Below are positions 25,842 through 34,011 of a DNA stretch of 37,395 nucleotides, piece after piece (position 1 is the stretch's first letter; each line of letters starts with the position of its first letter). Position numbers and translations under genes: made by a program. The DNA is from Neptunomonas sp. (GTDB lineage: Bacteria > Pseudomonadota > Gammaproteobacteria > Pseudomonadales > Balneatricaceae). Location of the stretch: positions 1 to 37,395 of the forward strand of contig NZ_JADGEV010000041.1 in assembly GCF_016744175.1 (NCBI RefSeq). The letters run 5' to 3'. The notes below the pieces were generated by a model, which had not been told where the DNA came from, ran no database searches, and was given only the letters and a program-made list of their open reading frames with translations.

Positions 25842-26726
25842 TCAACTCTCGTTATAAGCCCAAGATGCGGTACTAGCAAAGCTTACAAATTTATTAATTT
25901 CATCCACGTTCTCACTTTCACCCCATTCAAACCCAATAGAACGCTTCGTCTGATCTTCAGTAAGAGGCAACGTAGTGATACGAGACGACGCATAATGTGC
26001 GGGTATTATGGCAACGCCAACAGCGGCTTCTACAAGCGCTAATGCTCGATCATCTTGATTAGTTACATAAGCAATATTCAGTTGGACATTATGCTGTTTC
26101 AGCAAGTCCTGAATCACCAGACGATGCTCACAATGACTACGGCCAATAAAGGGTTCGTTATCTAAATCGGCAATGCTAATTGATTTTGATAACCTGAGAT
26201 GATGGTTTCGAGGTAACGCGACAAAATAGGGTTCAGAAAAAAGTAATTTTGAGAGAAGGAAGCTGCGCGTAGTCTGCGACCTGTTTCTTATAGTCGTCAA
26301 TGCTAAATCAATACGGCTTTCCCGTTCCAGCTTAAGTATCTCAGCGGCACTGGCATCAAACACATCCAACTTAAGATCAGGATTCTCCCGGCGATACTGC
26401 TCTATCAGCCGAGCTACCGCCGTAATAGACAAGGTGTTGATGATACCGAGCCGTAGCCTTCGTTGGACTTCATGTTGCTTAAGCTCATCTTTAGCTCTGG
26501 CACATTCACCCACAATCGATTTTGCACGCTGTAAGAACTTTCGTCCTGCTGGCGTGAGCACCACATTGCGCTTATTACGGATAAAGAGCTTAACGCCTAC
26601 CTCTGTTTCTAATTTTGAAATTGAAGCAGACAGCGCGGGTTGAGATACAAATGCACGCTCAGCACCGCGAGTGAAACTCTCTGATTCAGCCGCCGCGAGA
26701 AATAGGCGTAACTGTTGCAACTCCAT
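25842..26726 (-). CDS. LysR-family transcriptional regulator (divergent to SDR gene)
   Basis: A 294-aa LysR protein: helix-turn-helix in AFVSQPALSASISKLETEVG, linker, and an effector domain from about residue 88. The ORF is open seven codons further upstream, but the ATG at 26724-26726 (MELQQLRLFLAAAESESFTR) has AGGG seven bases before it and matches family N-termini. It is divergent from a short-chain dehydrogenase/HCCA-isomerase pair, its likely targets. The effector is unknown. Confidence 0.9.
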   Translation of the reverse strand: MELQQLRLFLAAAESESFTRGAERAFVSQPALSASISKLETEVGVKLFIRNKRNVVLTPAGRKFLQRAKSIVGECARAKDELKQHEVQRRLRLGIINTLSITAVARLIEQYRRENPDLKLDVFDASAAEILKLERESRIDLALTTIRNRSQTTRSFLLSKLLFSEPYFVALPRNHHLRLSKSISIADLDNEPFIGRSHCEHRLVIQDLLKQHNVQLNIAYVTNQDDRALALVEAAVGVAIIPAHYASSRITTLPLTEDQTKRSIGFEWGESENVDEINKFVSFASTASWAYNES

Positions 26727-26734
26727 AACATAAC

Positions 26735-26831
26735 CCTTGCTTATCATTACGATACAAACAATCGATTATATTTATTGTAGTTTACTCTCTACACTTTTCC
26801 TACTAGAGAAAGCCAAGCACAATAAGCAAGG
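26735..26831. promoter_or_regulatory. Inverted 10-base repeat flanking the LysR/SDR divergent promoter
   Basis: CCTTGCTTAT at 26735-26744 and ATAAGCAAGG at 26822-26831 form an exact inverted pair, each overlapping the ribosome-binding site of one divergent gene. It may be two half-sites for the LysR protein or partly a by-product of the two Shine-Dalgarno sequences. Confidence 0.3.
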
Positions 26832-26839
26832 AGAAAGGT

Positions 26840-27571
26840 ATGTCAGTAACTCAAAGACCTATAGCACTAATTGTCGGTGCCGGAGACCACTTGGGCTCTG
26901 CTATTGCTCGTCGTTTCGCTGTAGAAGGGTTTCATATCGTTGCTACACGCCGCCGCGGCAATCTGGATTCACTGGTCAGTGATGTACAAGCATTAGGCTC
27001 TGAAGCAACCCCGTTTTACTCAGATGCTCGTGATGAAGAACAAGTCACAACGCTAATAAATGAGGTTGAAACAGAGTTAGGGCCAATCAGTGTTGCCGTA
27101 TTCAATGTAGGCGGTAATGTTCAGTACAGTGTGACCGAAACAACAACCCAGGTGTACCGCAAAGTCTGGGAGATGTGCGCACTCGCGGGCTTTTTAGTGG
27201 GCCGTGAGGTAGCAAAAAAAATGCTACTCCGGAATAAAGGCACCATCATCTTTACGGGAGCCTCTGCAAGCTTGCGGGGGAATAGTGGTTTTTCGGCTTT
27301 CGCGGGAGGCAAGCACGCTTTAAGAGCTCTTGCGCAAAGCATGTCTCGAGAACTTGGCCCGAAAGGAATCCATATTGCTCATGTGATTGTTGATGGCCTG
27401 ATAGAAAACGAAGCGACAAAACAGTTCTTACCTGATCTATTCGCTAGCAAAGGTAAAGACGGCATTATTCAGCCCAATGATCTCGCTGAAGTTTACTGGC
27501 AACTCCATAGCCAACCTAAGACCGCATGGACCTTCGAACAAGATGTTCGCCCCTATGCAGAACAGTGGTAA
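26840..27571 (+). CDS. Short-chain dehydrogenase/reductase-like protein lacking the catalytic tyrosine
   Basis: A 243-aa Rossmann-fold protein of the SDR superfamily. The nucleotide-binding turn is VGAGDHLGSA (residues 12-21), the NNAG motif is altered to FNVGG, and the region before the lysine reads SLRGNSGFSAFAGGK: Lys158 is present but the position four residues before it is Phe154 instead of Tyr. A serine is present at 142. The enzyme is therefore non-classical and may have another acid/base residue or a non-redox role. AAGGAG precedes the ATG. It forms an operon with an HCCA-isomerase-like gene 35 bases downstream and faces a LysR gene. Substrate unknown. Confidence 0.85.
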   Translation: MSVTQRPIALIVGAGDHLGSAIARRFAVEGFHIVATRRRGNLDSLVSDVQALGSEATPFYSDARDEEQVTTLINEVETELGPISVAVFNVGGNVQYSVTETTTQVYRKVWEMCALAGFLVGREVAKKMLLRNKGTIIFTGASASLRGNSGFSAFAGGKHALRALAQSMSRELGPKGIHIAHVIVDGLIENEATKQFLPDLFASKGKDGIIQPNDLAEVYWQLHSQPKTAWTFEQDVRPYAEQW

Positions 27572-27606
27572 TTAACCCTAACTAACTACCCTCTGAGGAA
27601 TGTTTA

Positions 27607-28191
27607 ATGAGTAAAACCGTAGACTTTTATTATGACTTTATCAGTCCAGCATCCTATTTTGCTCTCGTTCGCTTAACAGAGCTTTGCGAACGAGCCGGCG
27701 CGACTATTAACTACAAACCAATGCTGCTTGGAGGTGTTTTCAAAGCCAATGGCAATACCGCTCCCATAACGGTACCCGCCAAATGGGAATGGATAAAAAA
27801 AGACTTTGCCCGCCAAGCCAAACATTACAATATTCCCTACCAACTTAACCCGCATTTTATTTTCAGCACTGTTAGCGTTATGCGTGGTTCTTTTTGGGCG
27901 CTGGCGCAGGGACGGATCGAAGAGTACAACCAAGCAATGTATAAAGCAGCGTGGGCTGATGGCAAAGATTTGTCTTCTATGGAAGTACTAACACACGTGC
28001 TCAATGATGCGGGGTTTGATGCCAGCGTTGTGCTGGAAGCCATGGCACAACCCGAGAATAAACTGGCATTGATTAAGGCAACTGAAGAAGCGGCGGAACG
28101 AGGAGTCTTCGGTGCCCCGACAATGTTCGTGAATGATGAAATATACTTCGGCCAAGATCGCTTAGACTGGGTTGAAAGAGCACTTATTTAG
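27607..28191 (+). CDS. 2-hydroxychromene-2-carboxylate isomerase / DsbA-like thioredoxin-fold protein
   Basis: A 194-aa protein of the DsbA/kappa-glutathione-transferase group. It starts TVDFYYDFISPASYFALVRL, with serine (SPAS) in place of a CxxC redox pair, and includes KPMLLGGVFKANGN and the cis-proline region RGVFGAPTMFV near the C-terminus. The lack of CxxC argues against a disulfide oxidase and for a glutathione-dependent isomerase or transferase. True naphthalene-pathway activity is not implied, as no ring-cleavage genes are near. It is co-transcribed with the upstream SDR and followed by a terminator-like hairpin. Confidence 0.85.
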   Translation: MSKTVDFYYDFISPASYFALVRLTELCERAGATINYKPMLLGGVFKANGNTAPITVPAKWEWIKKDFARQAKHYNIPYQLNPHFIFSTVSVMRGSFWALAQGRIEEYNQAMYKAAWADGKDLSSMEVLTHVLNDAGFDASVVLEAMAQPENKLALIKATEEAAERGVFGAPTMFVNDEIYFGQDRLDWVERALI

Positions 28192-28202
28192 TTATCTGTC
28201 AT

Positions 28203-28250
28203 AGCGATGGTCGGCTTATGCACGTCAGCCGCCCATCGCTTAGTTTTGTT
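28203..28250 (+). terminator. Probable terminator after the SDR/isomerase operon
   Basis: Stem AGCGATGG/CCATCGCT extended inward by CGGCT/AGCCG with single-base mismatches, followed by TAGTTTTGTT. The stem is strong and the U-tract interrupted. Confidence 0.7.
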
Positions 28251-28421
28251 AGCGCTTTTACCTCAGTGATCAAAACCCTTTATAGAGATATAACAGAAAC
28301 TCTAATTAATGATTAACAAAGAAGTAGGCAAAATAAAGATTCTTAACTACACTGAACATCAATAATTAGCAACCTTTCATTACAAGTTCCTTATATAACC
28401 ACACGCATGGAATCAATCTAG

Positions 28422-29513
28422 ATGTTTTTATTACGGAAACTAAAGGCAAAAATATCACAATATGAGAGCGAACTTCTAACAGCCAATTCGGAAAAAGAAG
28501 CTGCTCTTTTAGAAGTTCAAGAGCTAAAACAGCTGCTTTCAGAATTCTCAAATAAGCCTCAAGATAGCAGTCTCGATCAAAAACAACTTTGCATAGCGTG
28601 GATACAAGGCAACCATCTTGTAACAGATACACGAGATACCATTGCTCATGCGGCTGAGAGCTTGCACTCAGAAAAAGGGTCATTGCATGAATCAATGGAT
28701 GTTTTTGACCAAACACAACAAGCAGTAAATGTCATTTTGGGCCGGGTAGAAGCCATACAAAGCAACTCCAATACCTGTAATGAAAAAATCGATGGGCTTT
28801 TAAGTGTTTCTAAGCAAATTGAAGAATTTGTAGGCATTATTGGCGGTATATCTGACCAAACAAACTTACTTGCTCTTAACGCCGCCATCGAAGCAGCCCG
28901 TGCAGGAGAAGCAGGAAGAGGCTTTGCTGTTGTCGCAGATGAAGTACGAAATCTAGCGAAAAAAGCCAGCGAAGCCAGTGAAAATATCGCCTCATTAGTG
29001 AAACAAATAGCCATCAAGACAGACGAAGCATCACAAGATATCCAGAGCGTGCAAAACATGAGCTCTGAAGTTGTGGCTTCAGCGGAACAAATACGCAACG
29101 GTGTTTCACAAGTAGTCAGCCTCTCAAACCGAATGAACCGTGTCATACAATCAAGCGCTAGTGATGCCTTTATTCAAACCGTTAAGCTAGACCATGTCAT
29201 ATGGAAAAATAAGGTTTATAAAGGCATTATTACTGAAGACCTTAACAACTTTAGCTCACTCACTGACCACACGTCCTGCCGTTTAGGCAATTGGTACTTC
29301 ACAGGGGATGGGAAAAGAGATTATAGCCATTTACCAAGCTATAGCCGCATAGACGCCCCTCATGAAGAGGTACACAAGCAAGGACTGGCTGCAGTTGAAG
29401 CCGCCCGCAAAGGTAAAACCTCTGATATTGCTGCCCACCTACTTAAAATGGAACAAGCAAGCGCCTCTGTGGCTACCTGCCTCACGCAATTAAACGCAGA
29501 ACTGACCTCATAA
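28422..29513 (+). CDS. Soluble methyl-accepting chemotaxis-type receptor with C-terminal CZB domain
   Basis: A 363-aa signalling protein without a membrane segment. An N-terminal coiled coil (about 5-45) leads to a short MCP signalling domain with the conserved hairpin tip [20 protein letters not shown] and the flanking [20 protein letters not shown]. The C-terminal chemoreceptor zinc-binding domain shows [18 protein letters not shown] and PHEEVHKQG, whose His and Cys residues form the zinc site. CZB receptors are cytoplasmic and have been linked to zinc or hypochlorous-acid sensing. Shorter than transmembrane chemoreceptors but normal for this class. It is a single gene, followed by a perfect hairpin and an iron-regulated porin. 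Confidence 0.92.
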   Translation: MFLLRKLKAKISQYESELLTANSEKEAALLEVQELKQLLSEFSNKPQDSSLDQKQLCIAWIQGNHLVTDTRDTIAHAAESLHSEKGSLHESMDVFDQTQQAVNVILGRVEAIQSNSNTCNEKIDGLLSVSKQIEEFVGIIGGISDQTNLLALNAAIEAARAGEAGRGFAVVADEVRNLAKKASEASENIASLVKQIAIKTDEASQDIQSVQNMSSEVVASAEQIRNGVSQVVSLSNRMNRVIQSSASDAFIQTVKLDHVIWKNKVYKGIITEDLNNFSSLTDHTSCRLGNWYFTGDGKRDYSHLPSYSRIDAPHEEVHKQGLAAVEAARKGKTSDIAAHLLKMEQASASVATCLTQLNAELTS

Positions 29514-29518
29514 GATCC

Positions 29519-29548
29519 ATTCAACAAAGCAAGGATGCTTTGTTGAAT
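29519..29548 (+). repeat. Perfect hairpin after chemoreceptor gene
   Basis: A 12-bp stem ATTCAACAAAGC/GCTTTGTTGAAT with a six-base loop directly after the stop codon. There is no U-tract on the plus strand, so it may stabilise the 3' end or act as a rho-dependent 3' boundary. Confidence 0.6.
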
Positions 29549-29677
29549 ACAACATACGGCGACAACTAAGTCTCGTTTAGCCACTCCCCATCCTTTCTTT
29601 CAATAAACCGTGCCCTGATACCAAGCAACTCTTTTCTAAAAGCATGATCTAAAAAACGATCTTAAACACACACAAAT

Positions 29678-29696
29678 ATTATTGATAATCATTATC
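29678..29696. promoter_or_regulatory. Fur box upstream of the LbtU-like porin
   Basis: ATTATTGATAATCATTATC matches the 19-base Fur consensus GATAATGATAATCATTATC at 16 of 19 positions. It overlaps the candidate -35 box, so Fe-Fur should repress the porin in iron-rich conditions. Confidence 0.85.
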
Positions 29697-29710
29697 GCTT
29701 ACATTAAGAT
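29682..29710 (+). promoter_or_regulatory. Sigma-70-type promoter for the LbtU-like porin
   Basis: TTGATA and TAAGAT are separated by 17 bases. The -35 hexamer lies inside the Fur box, which supports the assignment. About 100 bases of leader follow before the porin ATG. Confidence 0.55.
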
Positions 29711-29813
29711 TAGCTCCACTTTTACTACTATTCTCTATAAGCATCAACCAAGAAAAAGAGAAAACTCCTTACATAAAAAGCCTCTCAACTTATATTTAAC
29801 TTAAGGAAACATA

Positions 29814-30896
29814 ATGAAAAAAACATTACTGGCCTCTCTGGTTGCTGTAAATATTTGTGCAGTAACACCAGCCATGGCTGAAGACATTCATTCTGAGCTA
29901 GCGACGTTAAAAGCGAGAATTCAACAGTTAGAAAAAAATTTAGAGCAGCAAAAAGTACAGCGCTCTGAAGAGCAGAACTGGAGTAAAAAAGTAAGCGTCA
30001 GTGGCAGTGCCGAGTTTCTAGGGACAATAAGCGAAAATGACGCGGGTGATTCGAAAAGCGACCTCGACATGGACAGTGTTGAATTAACTATCGATGCTGA
30101 AATTAATGACAACATCGCTTTATCTACGACGTTAAAATATGAGGATGACAATGAAGAGCAAGACTTCTATGTTGATGAAGCCATCATTGAAATTGGTTCC
30201 GATGATAACCCTTGGGCACTAACATTAGGCCGTACGGGCATACCTTTTTCAGTCATAAACGGCAGCGCATGGACAGACCCTCTCACTGACGACCTAACAG
30301 ACAACACCGACGATCTAGCCCAATTAAGCTATAGTAATGGCGCCCTCAACACCGATGTTTATATCTTTCGCGCAAAGCATGATAGTGAAGAAGAAAACTC
30401 TGTTGAAAACTTCGGCTTCAATGTAGGGATAAACTTTGATAATGGGATGAGCATTGGTGCAGGCTATTTAAATAACATTCGAAATACTGAAGCTTTTGAT
30501 GCCGATAGCTTAACAAGCAATGACGAAGTGTCTACCTATCGAGTCAATATTTCCTATGAAATTAATGCTCTGGCTTTATCTGCAGAATACATAAAAACAG
30601 ATAGCTTCGATAATATTTCTGGTCAGCCCAAAGTGACTGTATGGCACACCAGTGCTGACTACGGCTTTGATCTACTTGGAGCACCAGGGAATTTATCATT
30701 AGGATACAGTGAAACAGATAATGCAGAACGTCTCACCAATGAAGGTGAGATACTATTCGCCAAGTCCCGCTTAACCGCAGGTGCATCGCGTGAATTAAGT
30801 GAGAATGCCGAAGTAATTATTGAATTAGTACGTGAGGAAAGTTACTCAGGTGACAATACTGACAGCTTAAATATCGTACTGTCTACTGCGTTTTGA
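29814..30896 (+). CDS. LbtU-type outer-membrane porin (siderophore-associated)
   Basis: A 360-aa secreted beta-barrel. The signal peptide ends AMA before EDIHSEL; a short coiled coil (about 25-50, ATLKARIQQLEKNLEQQK) anchors or trimerises the N-terminus. The rest is alternating, strand-like sequence rich in Asp, Asn and Ser, ending in a terminal Phe (NIVLSTAF) as outer-membrane barrels do. Overall pattern and the segments GRTGIPFSVINGSAWTDPL and YSNGALNTDVYIF fit the LbtU family, named from the Legionella legiobactin uptake porin. The Fur box upstream supports a role in iron acquisition. No TonB box is seen, so uptake would be TonB-independent. The siderophore is unknown. Confidence 0.82.
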   Translation: MKKTLLASLVAVNICAVTPAMAEDIHSELATLKARIQQLEKNLEQQKVQRSEEQNWSKKVSVSGSAEFLGTISENDAGDSKSDLDMDSVELTIDAEINDNIALSTTLKYEDDNEEQDFYVDEAIIEIGSDDNPWALTLGRTGIPFSVINGSAWTDPLTDDLTDNTDDLAQLSYSNGALNTDVYIFRAKHDSEEENSVENFGFNVGINFDNGMSIGAGYLNNIRNTEAFDADSLTSNDEVSTYRVNISYEINALALSAEYIKTDSFDNISGQPKVTVWHTSADYGFDLLGAPGNLSLGYSETDNAERLTNEGEILFAKSRLTAGASRELSENAEVIIELVREESYSGDNTDSLNIVLSTAF

Positions 30897-31199
30897 TCCA
30901 TAGCCTACATGGCCTTCTCCCTATGGAGGCAGTGTAGGCTAACGACTCCCTGCACCCATTGTTATGCTTATACCTCAACCAATGTATATCTCTCGCCGCC
31001 ATACTGAAAAGTAAGTACATAAAACCTTTCATATCATACGCTTTATGCAATTACCGCAAAGAGTGCTACCTTGCATAAACGTTGTTGCGATTCTCTCGCC
31101 TCATAATAGATACGTTTACTACTTGTTGTTCATCACTTTTTCCATATTTATCCGTTATACCCTAACCGATAAAAATGTGTAAAAACCAAGGAGCCTCAC
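30897..31199. other. Intergenic region between porin and fhs
   Basis: About 300 bases with no gene. A 9-bp hairpin (TAGCCTACA/TGTAGGCTA) at 30901-30941 follows the porin and has no U-tract. The remainder must hold the fhs promoter, but I could not assign boxes; AAGGAG six bases before the fhs ATG is the only clear signal. Confidence 0.5.
30901..30941 (+). repeat. Hairpin after porin gene
   Basis: TAGCCTACA pairs with TGTAGGCTA, with partial inner pairing of GGCCT and AGGC. No T run follows, so termination would be inefficient or rho-dependent. Confidence 0.5.
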
Positions 31200-32864
31200 A
31201 TGGCTACAGATGTAGAAATAGCTCAGCAGTTTACACCAAAACCTATTACTAAAATCAGTGAAGCACTAGGGATTAAGGAGCAATACCTATACTCATATGG
31301 TAGAGATATCGCAAAAATAGATATAAAAGCATTAACAACGCCCAGCCAAAAAAAAGGAAAGTTGATTCTAGTGTCAGCAACAACACCTACGCCATCCGGT
31401 GAAGGGAAAACAACCACCACCATTGGACTAGGCCAGGCATTCACCCAACTAAATGAGTCGGTATGTATGGCACTACGTGAACCCTCTCTTGGTCCCTGTT
31501 TAGGTATGAAAGGTGGAGCAACGGGTGGAGGATATAGCCAAATAATGCCCGCAGATCGAATCAACTTGCACTTTACCGGTGACTTTCACGCCATCACTAG
31601 TGCTAATAACTTACTCTCCGCGGCATTGGATAATCATATCTACCAAGGTAATGAGCTAAACATCGACCCTCGCCAAATTGTATGGCGCCGTGTCATGGAT
31701 ATGAACGACCGCAGCCTGCGAAAAATCGTCCTAGGCCTTGGCGGTAAAATGCAGGGGATTCCTCGCGAAGGTGGCTTTGATATCACCGCGGCCTCCGAAG
31801 TCATGGCCATGCTTTGTCTAGCCAATGATGCTGAGGACTTACAGCGGCGCTTAGAACGAACCTTGATTGGCTTTACTTACCAAGGAAACCCCGTCTACGC
31901 AAAACAGTTAGAGATTACTGGCGCAATGATGGCACTGCTTCGTGACGCTTTACAGCCGAATTTAGTCCAAAGTTTTGAAGGTACACCAGCCTTCGTTCAT
32001 GGAGGACCTTTTGCAAATATTGCTCATGGTTGTAACAGTGTAATCGCCACAAGGATGGCAATGCACCACGCAGACTGGGCAATTACAGAGGCGGGGTTTG
32101 GTTTCGATTTAGGTGCTGAAAAGTTCTTTGATATTAAATGTCGCGTCGCTGAATTAGACCCTGATGCCGTTGTATTGGTCACAACCGTACGCGCATTAAA
32201 AATGCATGGTGGTAAAGATAAAAACGATTTAGAAAAAGAAGATCTTGTAGCAGTGATGCAAGGTTTAGAAAACCTAGACAAGCACATAGAAAGTGTCGAA
32301 ATATTTAATAAACATCCCGTTGTTGCTCTAAATCGCTTTTCAACTGACTCTGACGCAGAAATTGCCATAATTCGTGCGCGCTGCGAGGAGCATGGTGTTT
32401 CTTTTGCAGAAACAAACCATCATGCAGAGGGAGGTAAAGGTGCAATAGAATTAGCTAAAGTAGTCATGGCATCTGTCGAAAAAAATCGCCCTTTCAAACC
32501 GCTCTACGAATTAGAGTCTAGCGTCTTAGAAAAAGTGCGTGCCGTATGTAAAGCCATGTACGGAGCAGACGATGTCGCCTTCTCTAAAGATGCAGAAAAA
32601 GACCTTAAGCAGGTCGAAAAACTAGGGCTCACACATCTTCCCGTCTGTATTGCAAAAGCACCTAGCTCTTTATCCGACGACCCTGCTTTACACGGAAGAC
32701 CAAGAGACTTCGAAGTCACTGTTAGCTCCATTCAAATTAATGCAGGTGCGGGATTTTTAGTGATATTAACTGGAAAAATTATGCGAATGCCAGGGCTTCC
32801 AAGCAAACCCGCTGCTAATAGTATTCAATTGCTAGAAAGCGGCATTATTGAAGGGTTAGAGTAA
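31200..32864 (+). CDS. fhs: Formate-tetrahydrofolate ligase
   Basis: ATP-dependent ligase joining formate and THF into 10-formyl-THF; reversible, so it can also make ATP from 10-formyl-THF. The P-loop-like TPTPSGEGKTTTTIGL lies near residue 65, followed by EPSLGPCLGMKGGATGGGYS, and the C-terminus has GKIMRMPGLPSKPAANSI. Its 554 aa match the family. AAGGAG precedes the ATG by six bases. It appears to be monocistronic. With purU and folD in the same window it closes a formate/formyl-THF loop around the demethylation pathway. Many gammaproteobacteria lack fhs, so its presence supports a C1-oxidising or formate-assimilating lifestyle. Confidence 0.97.
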   Translation: MATDVEIAQQFTPKPITKISEALGIKEQYLYSYGRDIAKIDIKALTTPSQKKGKLILVSATTPTPSGEGKTTTTIGLGQAFTQLNESVCMALREPSLGPCLGMKGGATGGGYSQIMPADRINLHFTGDFHAITSANNLLSAALDNHIYQGNELNIDPRQIVWRRVMDMNDRSLRKIVLGLGGKMQGIPREGGFDITAASEVMAMLCLANDAEDLQRRLERTLIGFTYQGNPVYAKQLEITGAMMALLRDALQPNLVQSFEGTPAFVHGGPFANIAHGCNSVIATRMAMHHADWAITEAGFGFDLGAEKFFDIKCRVAELDPDAVVLVTTVRALKMHGGKDKNDLEKEDLVAVMQGLENLDKHIESVEIFNKHPVVALNRFSTDSDAEIAIIRARCEEHGVSFAETNHHAEGGKGAIELAKVVMASVEKNRPFKPLYELESSVLEKVRAVCKAMYGADDVAFSKDAEKDLKQVEKLGLTHLPVCIAKAPSSLSDDPALHGRPRDFEVTVSSIQINAGAGFLVILTGKIMRMPGLPSKPAANSIQLLESGIIEGLE

Positions 32865-32932
32865 CAAAATCATAAAAACCTTCTTCTAGCCTAGTGCCAA
32901 GCATTCTTTATTTGCTTCTTATCAGCGTTAGG

Positions 32933-33826
32933 CTAGTTTCCTTGCATCAGCATGGTTGCATTGCCCTGCGCATGGCGCTTTAGGTGCTGCCAAACCTTGT
33001 TCACACGGGCGAGTTTTTTTTGTTCCGGATGAACGGCTATCCAAAAAGTACGTACCACACTCGTTTGCTGAGTTAAGACCGGTATTAAATCTGGATGCCT
33101 GCGTGCTAAGAAATGAGGTAGCATCGCAAGCCCGAGACCTTCACGTACAGCAACCGATTGAGTCACGACACTGGTGCTTCGAAAGCAAGGATTTGAATTG
33201 GGCAGTAACCGTTCTAAATAAGAAAGCTGATCACTAAACACCAAATCATCTACATAACCAATCAGCGGGTGCTTATAAATATCTTCTGGCACATTAATTA
33301 CTTCTGAACGCTCAAGATAGTCACGAGAGGCGTACATACTAAGACCATAATCACAGAGCTTTGAAACAACGAGCGAAGTATTTGGCGGCTTTTCAATCGT
33401 AACAGCTATCTCTACTTCCTGATGTGACCATTTAACGAAGCGCTGCAAAGGCAATAGATCAATAATGATCTGGGGGTTTTGCTGGCAAAAACGAGCTAGC
33501 TCAGGAGCAATAAAGTCATTACCAAAAGCCTCAGTGACACCAAGACGCACCTTGCCCTGATTCTCTAAATTTTTACCCTGCAAAATATCATTAGCAGCTT
33601 GAGCCCGCTGGTCCATATCACGGGCAGTTTGCAACAATAACTGGCCATGCTCTGTGAGACTATGACCATCGGTACTGCGATCAAACAACTGAGTAGCCAA
33701 CTGGTCTTCTAAGCGGTGTAATCGCCGCGATACTGTCGATGCATCTATGCCTAAGCGCTTAGCAGCTTGTGATAGCTTCTCCGTACGTGCGACCTCTAAA
33801 AAGATCTTTAAGTCATCCCAGTTCAT
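32933..33826 (-). CDS. LysR-family transcriptional regulator (divergent to mmsA)
   Basis: A 297-aa LysR protein starting MNWDDLKIFLEVARTEKLSQ with helix-turn-helix AAKRLGIDASTVSRRLHRLE and an effector domain at about 85-285. The ORF is open 33 codons further upstream, but the chosen ATG matches the family and the extension lies over the operator-like repeats. It diverges from mmsA, the likely target. The N-terminus resembles the LysR group often seen beside aldehyde dehydrogenase and dehydrogenase genes. The effector is unknown. Confidence 0.9.
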   Translation of the reverse strand: MNWDDLKIFLEVARTEKLSQAAKRLGIDASTVSRRLHRLEDQLATQLFDRSTDGHSLTEHGQLLLQTARDMDQRAQAANDILQGKNLENQGKVRLGVTEAFGNDFIAPELARFCQQNPQIIIDLLPLQRFVKWSHQEVEIAVTIEKPPNTSLVVSKLCDYGLSMYASRDYLERSEVINVPEDIYKHPLIGYVDDLVFSDQLSYLERLLPNSNPCFRSTSVVTQSVAVREGLGLAMLPHFLARRHPDLIPVLTQQTSVVRTFWIAVHPEQKKLARVNKVWQHLKRHAQGNATMLMQGN

Positions 33827-33851
33827 ACCTATTCTCTTTGTGAACATAGCT

Positions 33852-33970
33852 TTGCAATTATGCAAGGCTGCATTGCCATACTGTCTATTGTTAAGAAGAT
33901 ACCCTGCCGCTATCCTCGATACCAATATAAATACACTGTTTGCATAAATGCAGCTTTATATGCAGTGCAA
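33852..33970. promoter_or_regulatory. Cluster of TTGCA/TGCAA operator-like repeats between LysR and mmsA
   Basis: TTGCA-ATTA-TGCAA at 33852-33865 and TGCAT-AA-ATGCA at 33941-33952 are perfect dyads, and further TGCA copies occur at about 33869 and 33961-33970. The repeated motif in a 185-base divergent region suggests multiple binding sites for one regulator, most simply the adjacent LysR. Confidence 0.5.
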
Positions 33971-34011
33971 CATAACCCAGATATCTATTAACGATATCCC
34001 TGGAGGTAATA

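Larger units (their letters stand above)
29514..29813 (+). promoter_or_regulatory. Intergenic region with hairpin and iron-regulated promoter
   Basis: Three hundred bases without a gene. It starts with a chemoreceptor-gene hairpin at 29519-29548, then holds a Fur box over a sigma-70-like promoter at 29678-29710, and ends with AAGGAA before the porin ATG. Confidence 0.6.

Noticed and set aside
32886-32936. CTAGCCTA/TAGGCTAG pairing after fhs as a terminator
   Set aside because: The loop is about 35 bases and the following T run is short, so it is too weak to annotate.
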